A stretch of DNA of 18,691 nt from Thiomonas sp. (GCA_027443745.1 DAIAZB010000384.1:1-18691), one strand, 5' to 3'; positions 7,714 through 16,725 are shown, counted from the first letter of the stretch. Numbers and translations: made by a program. Notes: generated by a model not told the origin, from the letters alone.

Positions 7714-9999
7714 TTGAGGTTCCGTCACGCATTGCAGGGTACTGCCGTGGCCGTGTTGGCTGTGGCCTGCGCCAAGGCCTACGCCGCCGACACATTCGTC
7801 ATCAGGGACATCCGCGTCGATGGCCTTCAAAGAACCGAACCAGGGACCGTCTTCAGCTACTTGCCCTTTCGAGTGGGTGACACCTACACCCCGGAGAATG
7901 GGGCTGCAGCCATTCGGGCTCTGTTTGCCACGGGATTGTTCAAGGATGTGCGCGTCCGCACCGATCACGACGTGGTCACCATCATCGTGGAAGAACGCCC
8001 CGTGATCGCCAGCGTCGAATTCGTCGGCACCAAGGAATTTCCGAAAAAAACCCTGATCGAGGCTCTCAGCCAGGTGGGGCTTGGTGAAGCTCGTCCTTTC
8101 GACCAGGCTTTGGTCGACAAGGCGGTGCAAGAACTCAAACAGCAATATCTGGCGAAGGGCTACTACGCCGCAGAAGTCAGCACTACCGTGACGCCGCTCG
8201 AGCGCAACCGGGTCAATGTGCTCTTCAACGTCACGGAGGGTGCAATCGCCAAGATCCGTGCCATCCACATCGTCGGGAACAAGGCCTACAGCGAGAGCGA
8301 TTTGCGCGATCTTTTCTCGCTTTCCACTCCCGGATGGCTGAGTTGGTACACCAAATCCGACCAGTACTCGCGCGCCAAACTCAACGCCGATCTCGAAACC
8401 TTGCGTTCGTATTACCTCGACCGTGGTTATCTTGACTTCCGCATCGAGTCGACACAGGTGGCGCTATCCCCCGACAAGAACAGCATGTTCATTACCGTGA
8501 ACATTCATGAGGGAGAAAAGTACTCGGTTTCAGGCTACAAGCTCGAAGGCAACTATCTCGGCCTGACGGATGAATTTCGAGCGCTGGTCAAACTGAAGCC
8601 GGGCGACATCTACAGCGCCAAGCTCCTGAATGAAAGCGTCAAGTCCATCGTTGAAAAATTTGGCGTCTATGGTTATGCCTTCGCTCGTGTCGAGCCCAGG
8701 CCTGAGATCAATCATGAAACGCATGAAGTTTTTTTCACCATTGATGCCGATCCCGGCAAGCGCATCTACGTTCGTCACATCAATATCTCCGGCAACACCC
8801 GGACACGTGACGAAGTCATCCGCCGTGAATTCCGTCAATTCGAGGACGCCTGGTACGACGTCGACCGCATCAAGTTATCGCGTGACCGCGTTGATCGCTT
8901 GGGATATTTCAAGGACGCAACGCTCGGAACCCGGGAGGTTCCCGGCACCAGCGATCAAGCTGACCTGGACATGCATGTCACCGAAAAACCCACTGGCATG
9001 TTAGGTCTAGGCGTCGGGTTTTCCAGTGCCAACAGCATCTCATTCAACGCATCGGTGAGCCAGGACAATATTTTCGGTAGCGGTAACAATTTGAGCGTTG
9101 ATTTCAACACCTCAAGCTACTACCGAACCCTTTCGGTATCCAGTACCAATCCCTACTTCACCCAGGATGGGATCAGTCGCACCGTCAACGCGTATTACCG
9201 CACCATCCAACCGTATTCTGCTCAGGGCAACAACTACACGATCAAGACGCCTGGCTTCAATGTCCAGTTTGGCGTACCGTTCACCGAATTCGACCGTGTG
9301 TATTTTGGCGCCGGGTTCGAGCAATACAGCCTGGCTCTGGCGCCTGGTGCGCCAGCCTCGTACATCGCCTACGTCAACCAATTCGGTCAAACCTCCTCGG
9401 GCATTCCATTGACCATCGGCTGGCAGCGCGACAGCCGTAACAGCGCTTTGGTCCCGACCGACGGTCGCTACCAGCGCCTGAGCGTGGAATACAGCCCATT
9501 CAGCAGCTTGCGCTATGTGCGTTCGACCTACCAGTTCCAACAGTTCTTACCTGTCAGCCGACAAACCAATCTGGCATTCAATGGGCTCGTGGGCTATGCC
9601 CATGGACTGAATGGCAGACCGCTTCCAATTTTCAAGAACTTGTATGCCGGCGGCATTGGTACCGTACGCGGCTTCCAGCAAAGCTCCCTGGGCCCGCAAG
9701 ATGCGCAAGGCTATGCACTCGGCGGAGCCAAACTGCTCGTCGCTGATTTTGAATACCAGTTTCCGTTCCCTGGAACTGGTGCAGACAAGAGTCTGCGCAT
9801 GTCGACCTTCCTCGACAGCGGCTATGTCTGGGGCGAGAATCAGAAGGTCAGCTTGTCGGACATGCGCGCCTCGGTCGGTGTGGCGGTATCCTGGATCTCA
9901 CCGATCGGACCGTTGAAGTTCAGCATTGCCAAGCCCATTCGTTCACAGCCCAGCGACAGGCTGCAAGCCTTCCAGTTCACTGTCGGTACCGCTTTCTGA
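7714..9999 (+). CDS. bamA: outer membrane protein assembly factor BamA
   Basis: The essential Omp85-family core of the BAM complex, which folds beta-barrel proteins into the outer membrane. The 761-residue precursor starts with a signal peptide (MRFRHALQ, a hydrophobic core, then AKAYA before ADTFVIRDIRVDGLQ). About 400 residues of five POTRA domains follow, for example VEGLQ-like starts, IRAIHIVGNKAYSES and VRHINISGNTRTRDEV. A C-terminal 16-strand barrel ends in the aromatic Phe of VGTAF. The loop-6 motif VRGF lies at residues 651-654. Translation starts at a TTG (7714). GAGG (7705-7708) 5 bases upstream and the complete signal peptide support it. skp follows after 17 bases. Confidence 0.98.
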   Translation: MRFRHALQGTAVAVLAVACAKAYAADTFVIRDIRVDGLQRTEPGTVFSYLPFRVGDTYTPENGAAAIRALFATGLFKDVRVRTDHDVVTIIVEERPVIASVEFVGTKEFPKKTLIEALSQVGLGEARPFDQALVDKAVQELKQQYLAKGYYAAEVSTTVTPLERNRVNVLFNVTEGAIAKIRAIHIVGNKAYSESDLRDLFSLSTPGWLSWYTKSDQYSRAKLNADLETLRSYYLDRGYLDFRIESTQVALSPDKNSMFITVNIHEGEKYSVSGYKLEGNYLGLTDEFRALVKLKPGDIYSAKLLNESVKSIVEKFGVYGYAFARVEPRPEINHETHEVFFTIDADPGKRIYVRHINISGNTRTRDEVIRREFRQFEDAWYDVDRIKLSRDRVDRLGYFKDATLGTREVPGTSDQADLDMHVTEKPTGMLGLGVGFSSANSISFNASVSQDNIFGSGNNLSVDFNTSSYYRTLSVSSTNPYFTQDGISRTVNAYYRTIQPYSAQGNNYTIKTPGFNVQFGVPFTEFDRVYFGAGFEQYSLALAPGAPASYIAYVNQFGQTSSGIPLTIGWQRDSRNSALVPTDGRYQRLSVEYSPFSSLRYVRSTYQFQQFLPVSRQTNLAFNGLVGYAHGLNGRPLPIFKNLYAGGIGTVRGFQQSSLGPQDAQGYALGGAKLLVADFEYQFPFPGTGADKSLRMSTFLDSGYVWGENQKVSLSDMRASVGVAVSWISPIGPLKFSIAKPIRSQPSDRLQAFQFTVGTAF

Positions 10000-10016
10000 T
10001 CACCACGCCAAACACC

Positions 10017-10580
10017 ATGATGTCGATGACTCGTCTGACTCGTTACACCCTTGTTGCCAGTTTTTGCACAGCAACGCTCCTTGCCAGCATGCCAGTCAAT
10101 GCGCAGTCGGCACCGGCCAAGTCCATGACTACAGTGGGGGCGACTGGAAAAATCGGTTTTATCAATACCGAGCGCATTCTGAAGGATTCGACCTTGGCAA
10201 AAGCTGCGCAGCAAAAACTCGAAGCTGAGTTTTCCAAACGCGACAAGGAGCTTCAGGACATGGCCGCCAAGATGAAGGTGCTGAACCAGAAGCTTGAAAA
10301 AGACGGCCCGGTGATGTCGGATAGTGATCGCATCAACTCCCAACAACAGCTGGCGGACATGAACAGGGACTTTCAGCGCAAACAACGCGAGTTTGGCGAG
10401 GACTTGAATGCCAAGCGCAATGCTGCCCTGGCCATCGTGCTCGACAAGGCGAACAAAGTCGTGAAGGAAATTGCCGAGAAAGATAACTATGACATCATTT
10501 TCCAGGATGCCGTGTATGTGAATCCTCGCATCGACATCACCGACAAGGTCCTTAAGGCCTTGGATGCTTCCAGTAAATAA
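10017..10580 (+). CDS. skp: periplasmic chaperone Skp (OmpH family)
   Basis: Skp is a trimeric periplasmic chaperone that holds unfolded outer-membrane proteins on the way to BamA. The 187-residue precursor has a signal peptide with likely cleavage near SMPVNA-QSAPA. The conserved strand KIGFINTERILKDS follows, and then a long charged helical stretch rich in Lys, Glu and Gln (from AKAAQQKLEAEF through REFGEDLNAKRN) that forms the tentacle coiled coils. The end returns to VYVNPRIDITDKVLKAL. The first ATG (10017) is given, with in-frame ATG codons also at 10020 and 10029. None has a clear Shine-Dalgarno sequence. The position between bamA and lpxD is the classical one. The lpxD start is 2 bases after the stop. 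Confidence 0.94.
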   Translation: MMSMTRLTRYTLVASFCTATLLASMPVNAQSAPAKSMTTVGATGKIGFINTERILKDSTLAKAAQQKLEAEFSKRDKELQDMAAKMKVLNQKLEKDGPVMSDSDRINSQQQLADMNRDFQRKQREFGEDLNAKRNAALAIVLDKANKVVKEIAEKDNYDIIFQDAVYVNPRIDITDKVLKALDASSK

Positions 10581-10582
10581 CC

Positions 10583-11668
10583 ATGAACGAGGAGCCCCTG
10601 GGAGCCGCAAAGGGCCTGCGGGTTGACGAGATTGTCTCCACATTGGGGGGCACCCTGCGGGGTGATGCGCAACATCGGGTTTTGCGCATTGCGTCCATCG
10701 AGCGCGCTGGCGCAACCGACATCGCTTACCTCAACCACAGCGGCAAGCGCGCGTGGCTGAACAGCACGCAAGCCGGCTGCGTGGTCATGCCACCTGATTT
10801 GGAGGCCGAGGCGAAGCGTCTCAGGGCGGCCATACTGACACCGGATCCCTACCTGTACTACGCCCGGCTCGCCCAGTGGTTCGCCGAGTTGCAGGCGGAG
10901 CCTGAAGCGGCTGGAGTGCATGCTTCTGCCGTGGTCGACCCAGGGGCGCATGTGGCTCCAAGCGCCGTGGTTGGCCCATGTGCCGTGGTCGAGCATGGCG
11001 CGGTGATTCATGATGCTGCCCATATCGGCGCAGGTTCCTTTGTCGGTCGCGATGCCATCATCGGCCAGGGCACGCGCCTGCATCCACGCGCGGTAGTGCT
11101 CGCGGGTTGCACGTTGGGTGAGCGCTGCATTGTGCATTCGGGTGCGGTGATCGGGGCGGACGGCTTCGGCTACGCACGGGATGAACATGGCGTTGGGGTC
11201 AAGATCCCGCAAACCGGCAGCGTGCGTATCGGCAACGATGTGGAGGTCGGGGCCAACACGACCATCGACCGAGGTGCGTTGGACGATACACGCATCGGTG
11301 ATGGCGTCAAGATCGACAACCTGGTTCAAATCGCGCACAACGTCCAAATTGGTCCTCACACCGCGCTGGCTGGCTGTGTCGGCGTTTCGGGTAGTGCGCG
11401 TATTGGCGCCTACTGTTTCATAGGCGGGGGCGTGGGCATTGCCGGACACCTCGAGATTGCGGACCATGTCGTGATCGGCGGCATGTCGCTGGTTTCCCGT
11501 TCCGTGCGCCAACCGGGGCATTACACCGGTGCCTTCCCCCTGGATACCCACCAGAACTGGTCAGAAAATGCGGCAACGCTACGCCATCTGTCCCAACTGC
11601 GCAGCCGAGTGCGACAACTCGAAAACAAGCTTGAAACCCAGGTACTCCCTGACTCGACCCAGCCATGA
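10583..11668 (+). CDS. lpxD: UDP-3-O-(3-hydroxyacyl)glucosamine N-acyltransferase
   Basis: LpxD adds the second hydroxyacyl chain, taken from ACP, to the glucosamine nitrogen in lipid A synthesis. The 361-residue product has an N-terminal uridine-binding domain ([15 protein letters not shown], residues 37-50). A left-handed beta-helix of hexapeptide repeats follows (about residues 112-310, such as [17 protein letters not shown] and [14 protein letters not shown]). The catalytic His is in [11 protein letters not shown] at residue 252, and a C-terminal helix (about 333-352) follows as in other LpxD trimers. The ATG is 2 bases after the skp stop and lacks a ribosome-binding site, so translational coupling is likely. 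The stop overlaps the fabZ start as ATGA. Confidence 0.97.
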   Translation: MNEEPLGAAKGLRVDEIVSTLGGTLRGDAQHRVLRIASIERAGATDIAYLNHSGKRAWLNSTQAGCVVMPPDLEAEAKRLRAAILTPDPYLYYARLAQWFAELQAEPEAAGVHASAVVDPGAHVAPSAVVGPCAVVEHGAVIHDAAHIGAGSFVGRDAIIGQGTRLHPRAVVLAGCTLGERCIVHSGAVIGADGFGYARDEHGVGVKIPQTGSVRIGNDVEVGANTTIDRGALDDTRIGDGVKIDNLVQIAHNVQIGPHTALAGCVGVSGSARIGAYCFIGGGVGIAGHLEIADHVVIGGMSLVSRSVRQPGHYTGAFPLDTHQNWSENAATLRHLSQLRSRVRQLENKLETQVLPDSTQP

Positions 11669-12111
11669 TTGTCTTTGACATCAACCAGATCCAAAAGCTC
11701 CTTCCTCACCGCTATCCCTTCTTGCTGATAGACCGGGTGGTGGAGTTTGAGAAGGGCAAGCGCATCTTGGGCTACAAGAATGTCTCGTTCAACGAGCCCT
11801 ATTTTTCGGGCCATTTCCCGCAAAAGCCGATCATGCCTGGTGTTCTCGTGCTGGAAGCTCTGGCGCAGGCTGCAGGCATTCTGGCCTTCGGCACCCTGGA
11901 GCAGGGCGCCGAAGAGAGTTCGGTGTATTACCTGGTGGGCATCGACGGCGCCCGCTTCAAGCGCCCGGTCGTCCCCGGCGACAGCCTCATGCTCGAGGTG
12001 GAGATGGTTCGCCAGATGCGCAGCATCTACAAGTTCAATGCCGTGGCACGGGTCGAGAACGAAGTCGTGGCGCAGGCTGAGTTGATGTGTACCGAACGCC
12101 AGATCGACTGA
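11665..12111 (+). CDS. fabZ: 3-hydroxyacyl-ACP dehydratase FabZ
   Basis: FabZ dehydrates 3-hydroxyacyl-ACP to trans-2-enoyl-ACP in fatty acid elongation. It is a hot-dog fold enzyme. The 148-residue product has [14 protein letters not shown], the catalytic His50 in [14 protein letters not shown] and Glu64 in [10 protein letters not shown], plus [14 protein letters not shown], all typical. It sits between lpxD and lpxA because it competes with LpxA for 3-hydroxyacyl-ACP, which sets the balance of phospholipid and lipid A. The start overlaps the lpxD stop by 4 bases and no Shine-Dalgarno sequence is seen. The lpxA start is 10 bases after the stop. Confidence 0.98.
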   Translation: MIVFDINQIQKLLPHRYPFLLIDRVVEFEKGKRILGYKNVSFNEPYFSGHFPQKPIMPGVLVLEALAQAAGILAFGTLEQGAEESSVYYLVGIDGARFKRPVVPGDSLMLEVEMVRQMRSIYKFNAVARVENEVVAQAELMCTERQID

Positions 12112-12121
12112 CGGGGCTGCC

Positions 12122-12913
12122 TTGAGCTTGATTCATCCCACAGCAATCGTCGACGGCAAGGCGCAGATCGATCCCGGTGTTCGCATCGGGCCCTTGTGCG
12201 TCATTGGCCCGGATGTCCGAATCGGCGCCGGCACCGAGCTCGGCCCGCACGTCTGCGTCCAAGGAGGCACCAGCATTGGCTGTGACAATCGGATCCACGC
12301 TTACTGCTCGCTCGGCGGGATTCCCCAGGACAAGAAGTATGCAGGTGAGCCGACGGAGTTGCAGATCGGCGATCGCAACACCATTCGTGAATATTGCACG
12401 CTGAACCTGGGTACGGTGCAAGACGCTGGGGTCACGCGCCTGGGCGACGACAACTGGGTCATGGCGTACGTGCACGTGGCGCACGACTGTCAGGTTGGCA
12501 ATCACACGGTCTTTGCCAACAGCGCCCAATTGGCCGGTCATGTGCATGTCGGAGACTGGGCCATCCTGGGCGGCTACACAGGGGTGCATCAGTTCGTGCA
12601 CATCGGTGCCCATGTGATGACTGGCATCAGCGCCGTGGTCACGCAGGACGTGCCACCATTTGTGTTGCTCGCTGGACATCCAGGGGTGCCTCACGGTGTC
12701 AATACCGAGGGTCTGCGCCGGCGCGGTTTCGACCCGGCGCGCATTGCTGTGTTGCGTGAAGCCTATCGCAAGCTCTATCGCCAGGGCTTGTCGTTGCAAC
12801 AGGCCCTGGCCGCGCTGGCGGATCTGCAGGCAACGCATGCCAGCAGTCGCGAAGATTTGGCGCAATTGCTCGGTTTTATCGCGACCAGCAAGCGCGGCAT
12901 CGCGCGCCCCTGA
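12122..12913 (+). CDS. lpxA: UDP-N-acetylglucosamine O-acyltransferase
   Basis: LpxA moves a 3-hydroxyacyl chain from ACP to the 3-OH of UDP-GlcNAc, the first step of lipid A synthesis. The 263-residue product starts LIHPTAIVDGKAQID and has the left-handed beta-helix repeats, the conserved GGIPQDKKYAGE loop, the catalytic pair in VHVAHDCQVGN (His118 and His121), GYTGVHQF with His156, and the C-terminal helical domain from NTEGLRRRGF. Aligned without gaps to E. coli, Ile169 stands where E. coli has Gly173, the acyl-chain ruler (see findings). Translation starts at a TTG (12122) with a weak GGGG (12113-12116) 5 bases upstream. No ATG lies near, and MSLIHPTA is the expected N-terminus. Confidence 0.97.
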   Translation: MSLIHPTAIVDGKAQIDPGVRIGPLCVIGPDVRIGAGTELGPHVCVQGGTSIGCDNRIHAYCSLGGIPQDKKYAGEPTELQIGDRNTIREYCTLNLGTVQDAGVTRLGDDNWVMAYVHVAHDCQVGNHTVFANSAQLAGHVHVGDWAILGGYTGVHQFVHIGAHVMTGISAVVTQDVPPFVLLAGHPGVPHGVNTEGLRRRGFDPARIAVLREAYRKLYRQGLSLQQALAALADLQATHASSREDLAQLLGFIATSKRGIARP

Positions 12914-12933
12914 GTCAAGCCTCGGCTGTTGCC

Positions 12934-14073
12934 ATGTCAGTCGGCTTCGTCGCCATGGTCGCCGGAGAACCCTCCGGAGATTTGTTGGCCTCCCATATTC
13001 TTGCCGCGCTTCGCAAGATGCAGCCCGAGGTGGCGTGCGCGGGCATCGGTGGCGAGCGCATGCGCGAACAAGATTTCACGGCCTGGTGGCCGACCGAGCG
13101 CCTGGCCGTGAATGGCTACGCCCAGGTGCTGCCACGTCTGCCCGAGTTGCTGTGGATACGGCGGCGATTGCGACTCAGTCTGCTGCGGCAGCGACCCGCC
13201 GTGTTCGTCGGGGTCGATGCGCCCGATTTCAATCTGGGTTTGGAACGTCGTCTGCGCCAAGCCCGGATTCCCACCGTGCACCTGGTCAGTCCATCCATCT
13301 GGGCTTGGCGGCGCGAACGTCTGCACGGCATTGCCCAGGCGGTCGATCACATGCTTTGTGTCTTTCCGTTCGAGCCGGAGCTGTATGCACAGACCCGCGT
13401 GCGCGCCACCTATATCGGCCACCCATTGGCGGAAGTGATTCCCGATCAGCCCGATCGGCATGGCGCGCGCCAATTGCTCGGGCTAGCGCACGATGCCTTG
13501 GTCATCGGCCTTCTGCCCGGCAGCCGACTCGGCGAAATTCAACACATCGCTCCCAGCTTTCTGGGCGCTGCGCGGCTGCTACAGCAACGTCATGGTGCTC
13601 CCATGGTGCTGCCTGTCGCACATCCGAGTCTTCTAGCCTTGTTGCAGCGGCAGTTGCAGGCTGTGCCGGGGCTCGACATCCAGATCGTGCAAGGCCAGTC
13701 CCACACCGTCATGGCCGCCTGCGACCTGGCACTGGTGGCGAGTGGCACGGCGACCTTGGAATGCGCTTTGTTCAAGCGCCCGATGGTGATTGCTTACCGT
13801 GTGCCCGAGTTGTCGCGGCGACTCATGACGGGTAAGGGCTACCAACCCTGGGTTGGTCTGCCGAATATTCTTGCACGCGCGTTTCTGGTGCCTGAATTGC
13901 TGCAGGATGCTTGCACTCCTGATGCGCTGGCCGAAGCGGCCGAGAGTCTGCTGCAGGACAGCGTGCGACAAGCGCAGTTGCAAAACCGCTTTACCGAGAT
14001 GCATGCGCAGTTGCGTCGGCCGACGGCAAACCTTGCTGCGCAGGCCATCCTCGACGCTGCCAAGGCGGGATGA
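12934..14073 (+). CDS. lpxB: lipid-A-disaccharide synthase
   Basis: A peripheral inner-membrane GT-B glycosyltransferase (family GT19) that joins UDP-diacylglucosamine to lipid X to form the beta-1,6 lipid A disaccharide. The 379-residue product shows GEPSGD (residues 11-16), [10 protein letters not shown] with the catalytic Asp98, [31 protein letters not shown] and the nucleotide-binding [14 protein letters not shown], all family hallmarks. The length is usual. The ATG at 12934 lies 20 bases after the lpxA stop with no evident ribosome-binding site. The order lpxD-fabZ-lpxA-lpxB followed by rnhB matches E. coli. Confidence 0.97.
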   Translation: MSVGFVAMVAGEPSGDLLASHILAALRKMQPEVACAGIGGERMREQDFTAWWPTERLAVNGYAQVLPRLPELLWIRRRLRLSLLRQRPAVFVGVDAPDFNLGLERRLRQARIPTVHLVSPSIWAWRRERLHGIAQAVDHMLCVFPFEPELYAQTRVRATYIGHPLAEVIPDQPDRHGARQLLGLAHDALVIGLLPGSRLGEIQHIAPSFLGAARLLQQRHGAPMVLPVAHPSLLALLQRQLQAVPGLDIQIVQGQSHTVMAACDLALVASGTATLECALFKRPMVIAYRVPELSRRLMTGKGYQPWVGLPNILARAFLVPELLQDACTPDALAEAAESLLQDSVRQAQLQNRFTEMHAQLRRPTANLAAQAILDAAKAG

Positions 14074-14077
14074 GACC

Positions 14078-14734
14078 ATGCACGTCGACCAGCAATCCGC
14101 ATCGCCCCGATCCGCGTATACGCCATGCGCCCCGCACATCGCTGGGTGTGACGAAGTAGGGCGTGGCACATGGGCGGGCCCGGTCGTCGCTGCAGCCGTC
14201 ATTCTCGATCCCCGTCGTCCGCTTGCAGGTTTGTCTGACTCCAAAAAACTCTCCCGCAAGCGTCGTGAAATCCTGGATCATCTGATTCGTGAGCACTGTC
14301 TGGCGTGGAGCCTTGGGCAGGCCAGTGCTCAGGAAGTTGACGAGATCAACATTCTTCAAGCCACGCTACTGGCCATGCAGCGCGCCGTGGCCGCACTCAC
14401 GCTGCTGCCTGATCTCGTGCTTGTCGACGGCAATCGCACGCCTGAACTGCCCATGCCCTGCGAGGCCATCGTCGGCGGCGATGCCACGCAGCCGGCCATC
14501 AGTGCTGCGTCCATCATCGCCAAGGTCTACCGCGATCGACTGATGCAATCCCTGGCGAAGGATCACCCTGTTTACGGGTTTGATCAGCATTTCGGCTACG
14601 GCACAATGCAACATCGGCTTGCCTTGCAACGCCATGGTCCCTGCACCGAACATCGCCGCAGTTTTTCCCCCATAAGACAACTCATTGATCCCATCCTGAG
14701 CGAAGGTCGCCGTGAAACGCATCATTTCCGCTGA
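14078..14734 (+). CDS. rnhB: ribonuclease HII
   Basis: RNase HII cuts the RNA strand of RNA-DNA hybrids and nicks DNA at single ribonucleotides. The 218-residue product has [16 protein letters not shown] with catalytic Asp25 and Glu26 and the GRG motif that reads the ribose junction. [16 protein letters not shown] with Asp117, VGGDA and [14 protein letters not shown] follow. GRG is followed by TW instead of the commoner PL, a mild variation. The ATG at 14078 is 4 bases after the lpxB stop, with the purine-rich GGCGGGATGAG just upstream. The N-terminus is about 15 residues longer than many homologues and could start later, but no better start exists. The 3' end overlaps the next gene by 23 bases. 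Confidence 0.95.
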   Translation: MHVDQQSASPRSAYTPCAPHIAGCDEVGRGTWAGPVVAAAVILDPRRPLAGLSDSKKLSRKRREILDHLIREHCLAWSLGQASAQEVDEINILQATLLAMQRAVAALTLLPDLVLVDGNRTPELPMPCEAIVGGDATQPAISAASIIAKVYRDRLMQSLAKDHPVYGFDQHFGYGTMQHRLALQRHGPCTEHRRSFSPIRQLIDPILSEGRRETHHFR

Positions 14735-15491
14735 AAATCCACTGGTCAAAACTCTGCGCGCACTGAGCAGCGAACCCGGTGCGGTCAAACGCCTCGGCCA
14801 AGTCTGGCTCGAAGGCATTCATCTCGTGCAGGCAGCACTGGATAGCGACCATCATGCCGATCCCCTGGTGACGACTGATGATGGACTGCTGCAACCTGAA
14901 ATCGCGGCCCTGGTCGAGCGCGCCGGGAGCACGAATACGGTCATCCTGCACCGCGCGTTGTTCAGCTGGATTTCCACAGTGGAAAATGGCCCGCAAGTCG
15001 GGATGTTGATCGACAAGCCCAAGGGCGCGAAGCCCAAAGCTGGTGCTGCGGTCGTGCTCGACCGCATTCAGGATGCTGGTAATGTCGGCACCATCTTGCG
15101 CACCGCAGCTGCGGCCGGCTGCGGTGCAGTCTATTTGCTGCGAGGCACGGCTGGAGCTTGGACGCCCAAGGTCTTGCGCGCAGCCATGGGAGCGCATTTT
15201 TACTTGCCCATCTTCGAGGACGCGCCCTGGGACCAGGTTGCGAACATCGTCCCACGACCGATCTACGCCACCGCCTCCGTTGCTGATATGGGCCTGTATG
15301 AGTTGGATTTGAACCAACCCGTGACTTGGGTGTTCGGCAATGAGGGACAGGGCATTTCCGAGCACCTGATGGCCAAATGCTCAGCCGTCGTCCGCATCCC
15401 CCAGGCCGGACCGATCGAATCCATCAACGTGGCCTCGGCTGCTGCGGTGTGTCTTTTCGAAGGTGTGCGTCAACGCCAATTGGCTGAGTGA
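14712..15491 (+). CDS. SpoU/TrmH-family RNA 2'-O-ribose methyltransferase
   Basis: The product is a 259-residue SPOUT-fold methyltransferase that uses S-adenosylmethionine. All three SpoU motifs are present: motif 1 [19 protein letters not shown] (residues 114-132, with Asn124 and catalytic Arg130), motif 2 [11 protein letters not shown] (206-216), and motif 3 [19 protein letters not shown] (227-245), which form the C-terminal trefoil knot. The N-terminal part ([17 protein letters not shown]) resembles the substrate-binding domain of rRNA methyltransferases of this group. The exact RNA target cannot be read, so no symbol is given. The GTG at 14712 is supported by GAAGG (14702-14706) 5 bases upstream. 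It overlaps the rnhB end by 23 bases and closes the plus-strand series. Confidence 0.93.
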   Translation: MKRIISAENPLVKTLRALSSEPGAVKRLGQVWLEGIHLVQAALDSDHHADPLVTTDDGLLQPEIAALVERAGSTNTVILHRALFSWISTVENGPQVGMLIDKPKGAKPKAGAAVVLDRIQDAGNVGTILRTAAAAGCGAVYLLRGTAGAWTPKVLRAAMGAHFYLPIFEDAPWDQVANIVPRPIYATASVADMGLYELDLNQPVTWVFGNEGQGISEHLMAKCSAVVRIPQAGPIESINVASAAAVCLFEGVRQRQLAE

Positions 15492-15528
15492 TGCAAGGAC
15501 TCCGTGCCCGCCAAGCCTCAACGCCGGC

Positions 15529-15545
15529 ACCAGTTAAAAACTGGT
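15529..15545. terminator. small hairpin in the convergent gap, possible terminator
   Basis: ACCAGTT (15529-15535) and AACTGGT (15539-15545) form a perfect 7-base inverted repeat around an AAA loop. It lies 37 bases after the RNA methyltransferase stop and 33 bases beyond the stop of the converging DegV-like gene. The plus-strand flank TTCGTCGTTT is only moderately T-rich, and the minus-strand flank has no T tract. A weak or bidirectional terminator is reasonable by position, but the stem is short and AT-rich. Nothing else is seen in the 87-base gap. Confidence 0.35.
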
Positions 15546-15578
15546 TCGTCGTTTGGATGCGGTATCAGTCGCCTTGCA

Positions 15579-16652
15579 TCAGACAGGGTTTGCGTTCGCT
15601 TGCACCAATGCCAGACTGAGTGACCCTGGCGACGCCCAGATGCGCCCGGCCAGGCTCATGTGGGTGACATGCAGGCGCACCTGCATGCGGTCAGCCTGCT
15701 GGCGCAAGCGCACAAATTCCGGCCATGCCTGCAATTCGCGAACGCTGCCATCAAAGCTGATCTGCAAGGAAGTCCCCTGAATGCCGCCCTGCTGCAGGCT
15801 GTGCTCGGCATGCTCAAAGACCTCAGCAACCGCATGGCGCCAACGCCTGGCATGCGACCTGCAATGCAGCCCGTCGGGCTGACTGGACAGAACGGGGTAA
15901 GGCTTCCAAAGCTGGTGGACACCCGATGAACAGGCCTGTACCCAAGGGTTCAGCACCGGATTGCCCAACGTGGAGAGTGTCGTTGCCATGTCCCTCGGAA
16001 AGCGCGGGACCACCCACTGGTGCGTCATGCTCGACATCTGGGCGGCTGTCTGCGCCACAAGATTGACGGGTTCGCCAGCGTCAAGTTTTTTCAGCAGAAT
16101 GCGCGCCTGCAAAGCAGGGCCCGACAGCATCGAGCCACCATCGAGACTGAGTACTTGTAGTTCAGGCGGCAACCCACGACTGCGCCGCAGTTCGTGAATT
16201 TCTTCCAGATGTTGCAACAGCAGCGTTTGCAGTGCGGCTGCGGGATCGCTGAGTACGCGCATGGATCCGATGTAGATCAACCAGTCGGCATTGACAGCGA
16301 TGTTGGGATAGAGGCGGTACTCGAGCCCTTCCACGCTGGGTGCAGCGATTTGTGCCGTGCGCAACCGCTCGCGCCCCAGATGGCGCAGTTCGCCACGTTT
16401 TTCCCGCAGGCCCTTGTCCATGAAGGTACGCCCAGGCCATTGAATCGCCAAGGGCAGGACGCGCAGGCGCGGGTGCTGTGCCATCGTGCTGGAGATGTCG
16501 GCCGCGGCATCGACCATCACCACGCCGTAGGGGTTTCCATGGCGCAGCGGGTTGATCGGCAATGCCTGCTCTTGCTCAGGCCGGTTTTGCTGGGTGGAGG
16601 CGAACCCCAGCAGATATTCGTTCTTATTGCTTTCGTACGAAGTCGTGGCCAT
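15579..16652 (-). CDS. divergent DegV-like (EDD-fold) protein, function unknown
   Basis: The product has 357 residues from the ATG at 16652; an earlier in-frame ATG at 16706 would add 18. I infer a DegV/FakB-like fold. VVMVDAAADISS (44-55), RVLPLAIQWPGRTFMDKG (64-81), LIYIGSMRVLS (125-135), LQVLSLDGGSMLSGPAL (165-181) and the C-terminal VTHMSLAGRIWASPGSLSLAL (329-349) match the family's strand order and spacing. The fatty-acid-binding signatures are altered: DSxAD has become DAAAD, SGT is SDP, and HxGPG is degraded. The protein is also longer than the usual 280-290 residues, with a polar N-terminal stretch. No signal peptide or membrane segment is clear. It follows ppsR on the same strand and probably shares its transcript. 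No ribosome-binding site is evident at either start. A carboxylic-lipid binder is only a guess. Confidence 0.75.
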   Translation of the reverse strand: MATTSYESNKNEYLLGFASTQQNRPEQEQALPINPLRHGNPYGVVMVDAAADISSTMAQHPRLRVLPLAIQWPGRTFMDKGLREKRGELRHLGRERLRTAQIAAPSVEGLEYRLYPNIAVNADWLIYIGSMRVLSDPAAALQTLLLQHLEEIHELRRSRGLPPELQVLSLDGGSMLSGPALQARILLKKLDAGEPVNLVAQTAAQMSSMTHQWVVPRFPRDMATTLSTLGNPVLNPWVQACSSGVHQLWKPYPVLSSQPDGLHCRSHARRWRHAVAEVFEHAEHSLQQGGIQGTSLQISFDGSVRELQAWPEFVRLRQQADRMQVRLHVTHMSLAGRIWASPGSLSLALVQANANPV

Positions 16653-16725
16653 GATCGGAAAGGGAAGGTGGAGAAGCAGTGCGTGGGATGGATTTGGGCA
16701 AAGCATCAGGGTACGGACGTTGATC

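Noticed and set aside
9771..9796. GGAACT followed by GTCTGC in bamA, like a sigma-E promoter ahead of skp, with a perfect GCAGAC/GTCTGC hairpin
   Set aside because: The spacing between the two boxes is several bases too short for sigma-E, and the sequence encodes a conserved barrel strand. The 6-base hairpin (9781-9786/9791-9796) has no T tract and is probably chance.
12660..13835. Long plus-strand open frame (391 codons) spanning the end of lpxA and most of lpxB in another frame
   Set aside because: The composition is Arg, Ala and Ser-rich with no motifs, while the lpxA and lpxB frames carry full sets of conserved residues.
14144..14190. RNase HII GRG followed by TW instead of PL, considered as a specificity change
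   Set aside because: The GRG and the acidic catalytic residues are intact, and the next two positions vary among RNase HII proteins. I see no basis for a functional claim.
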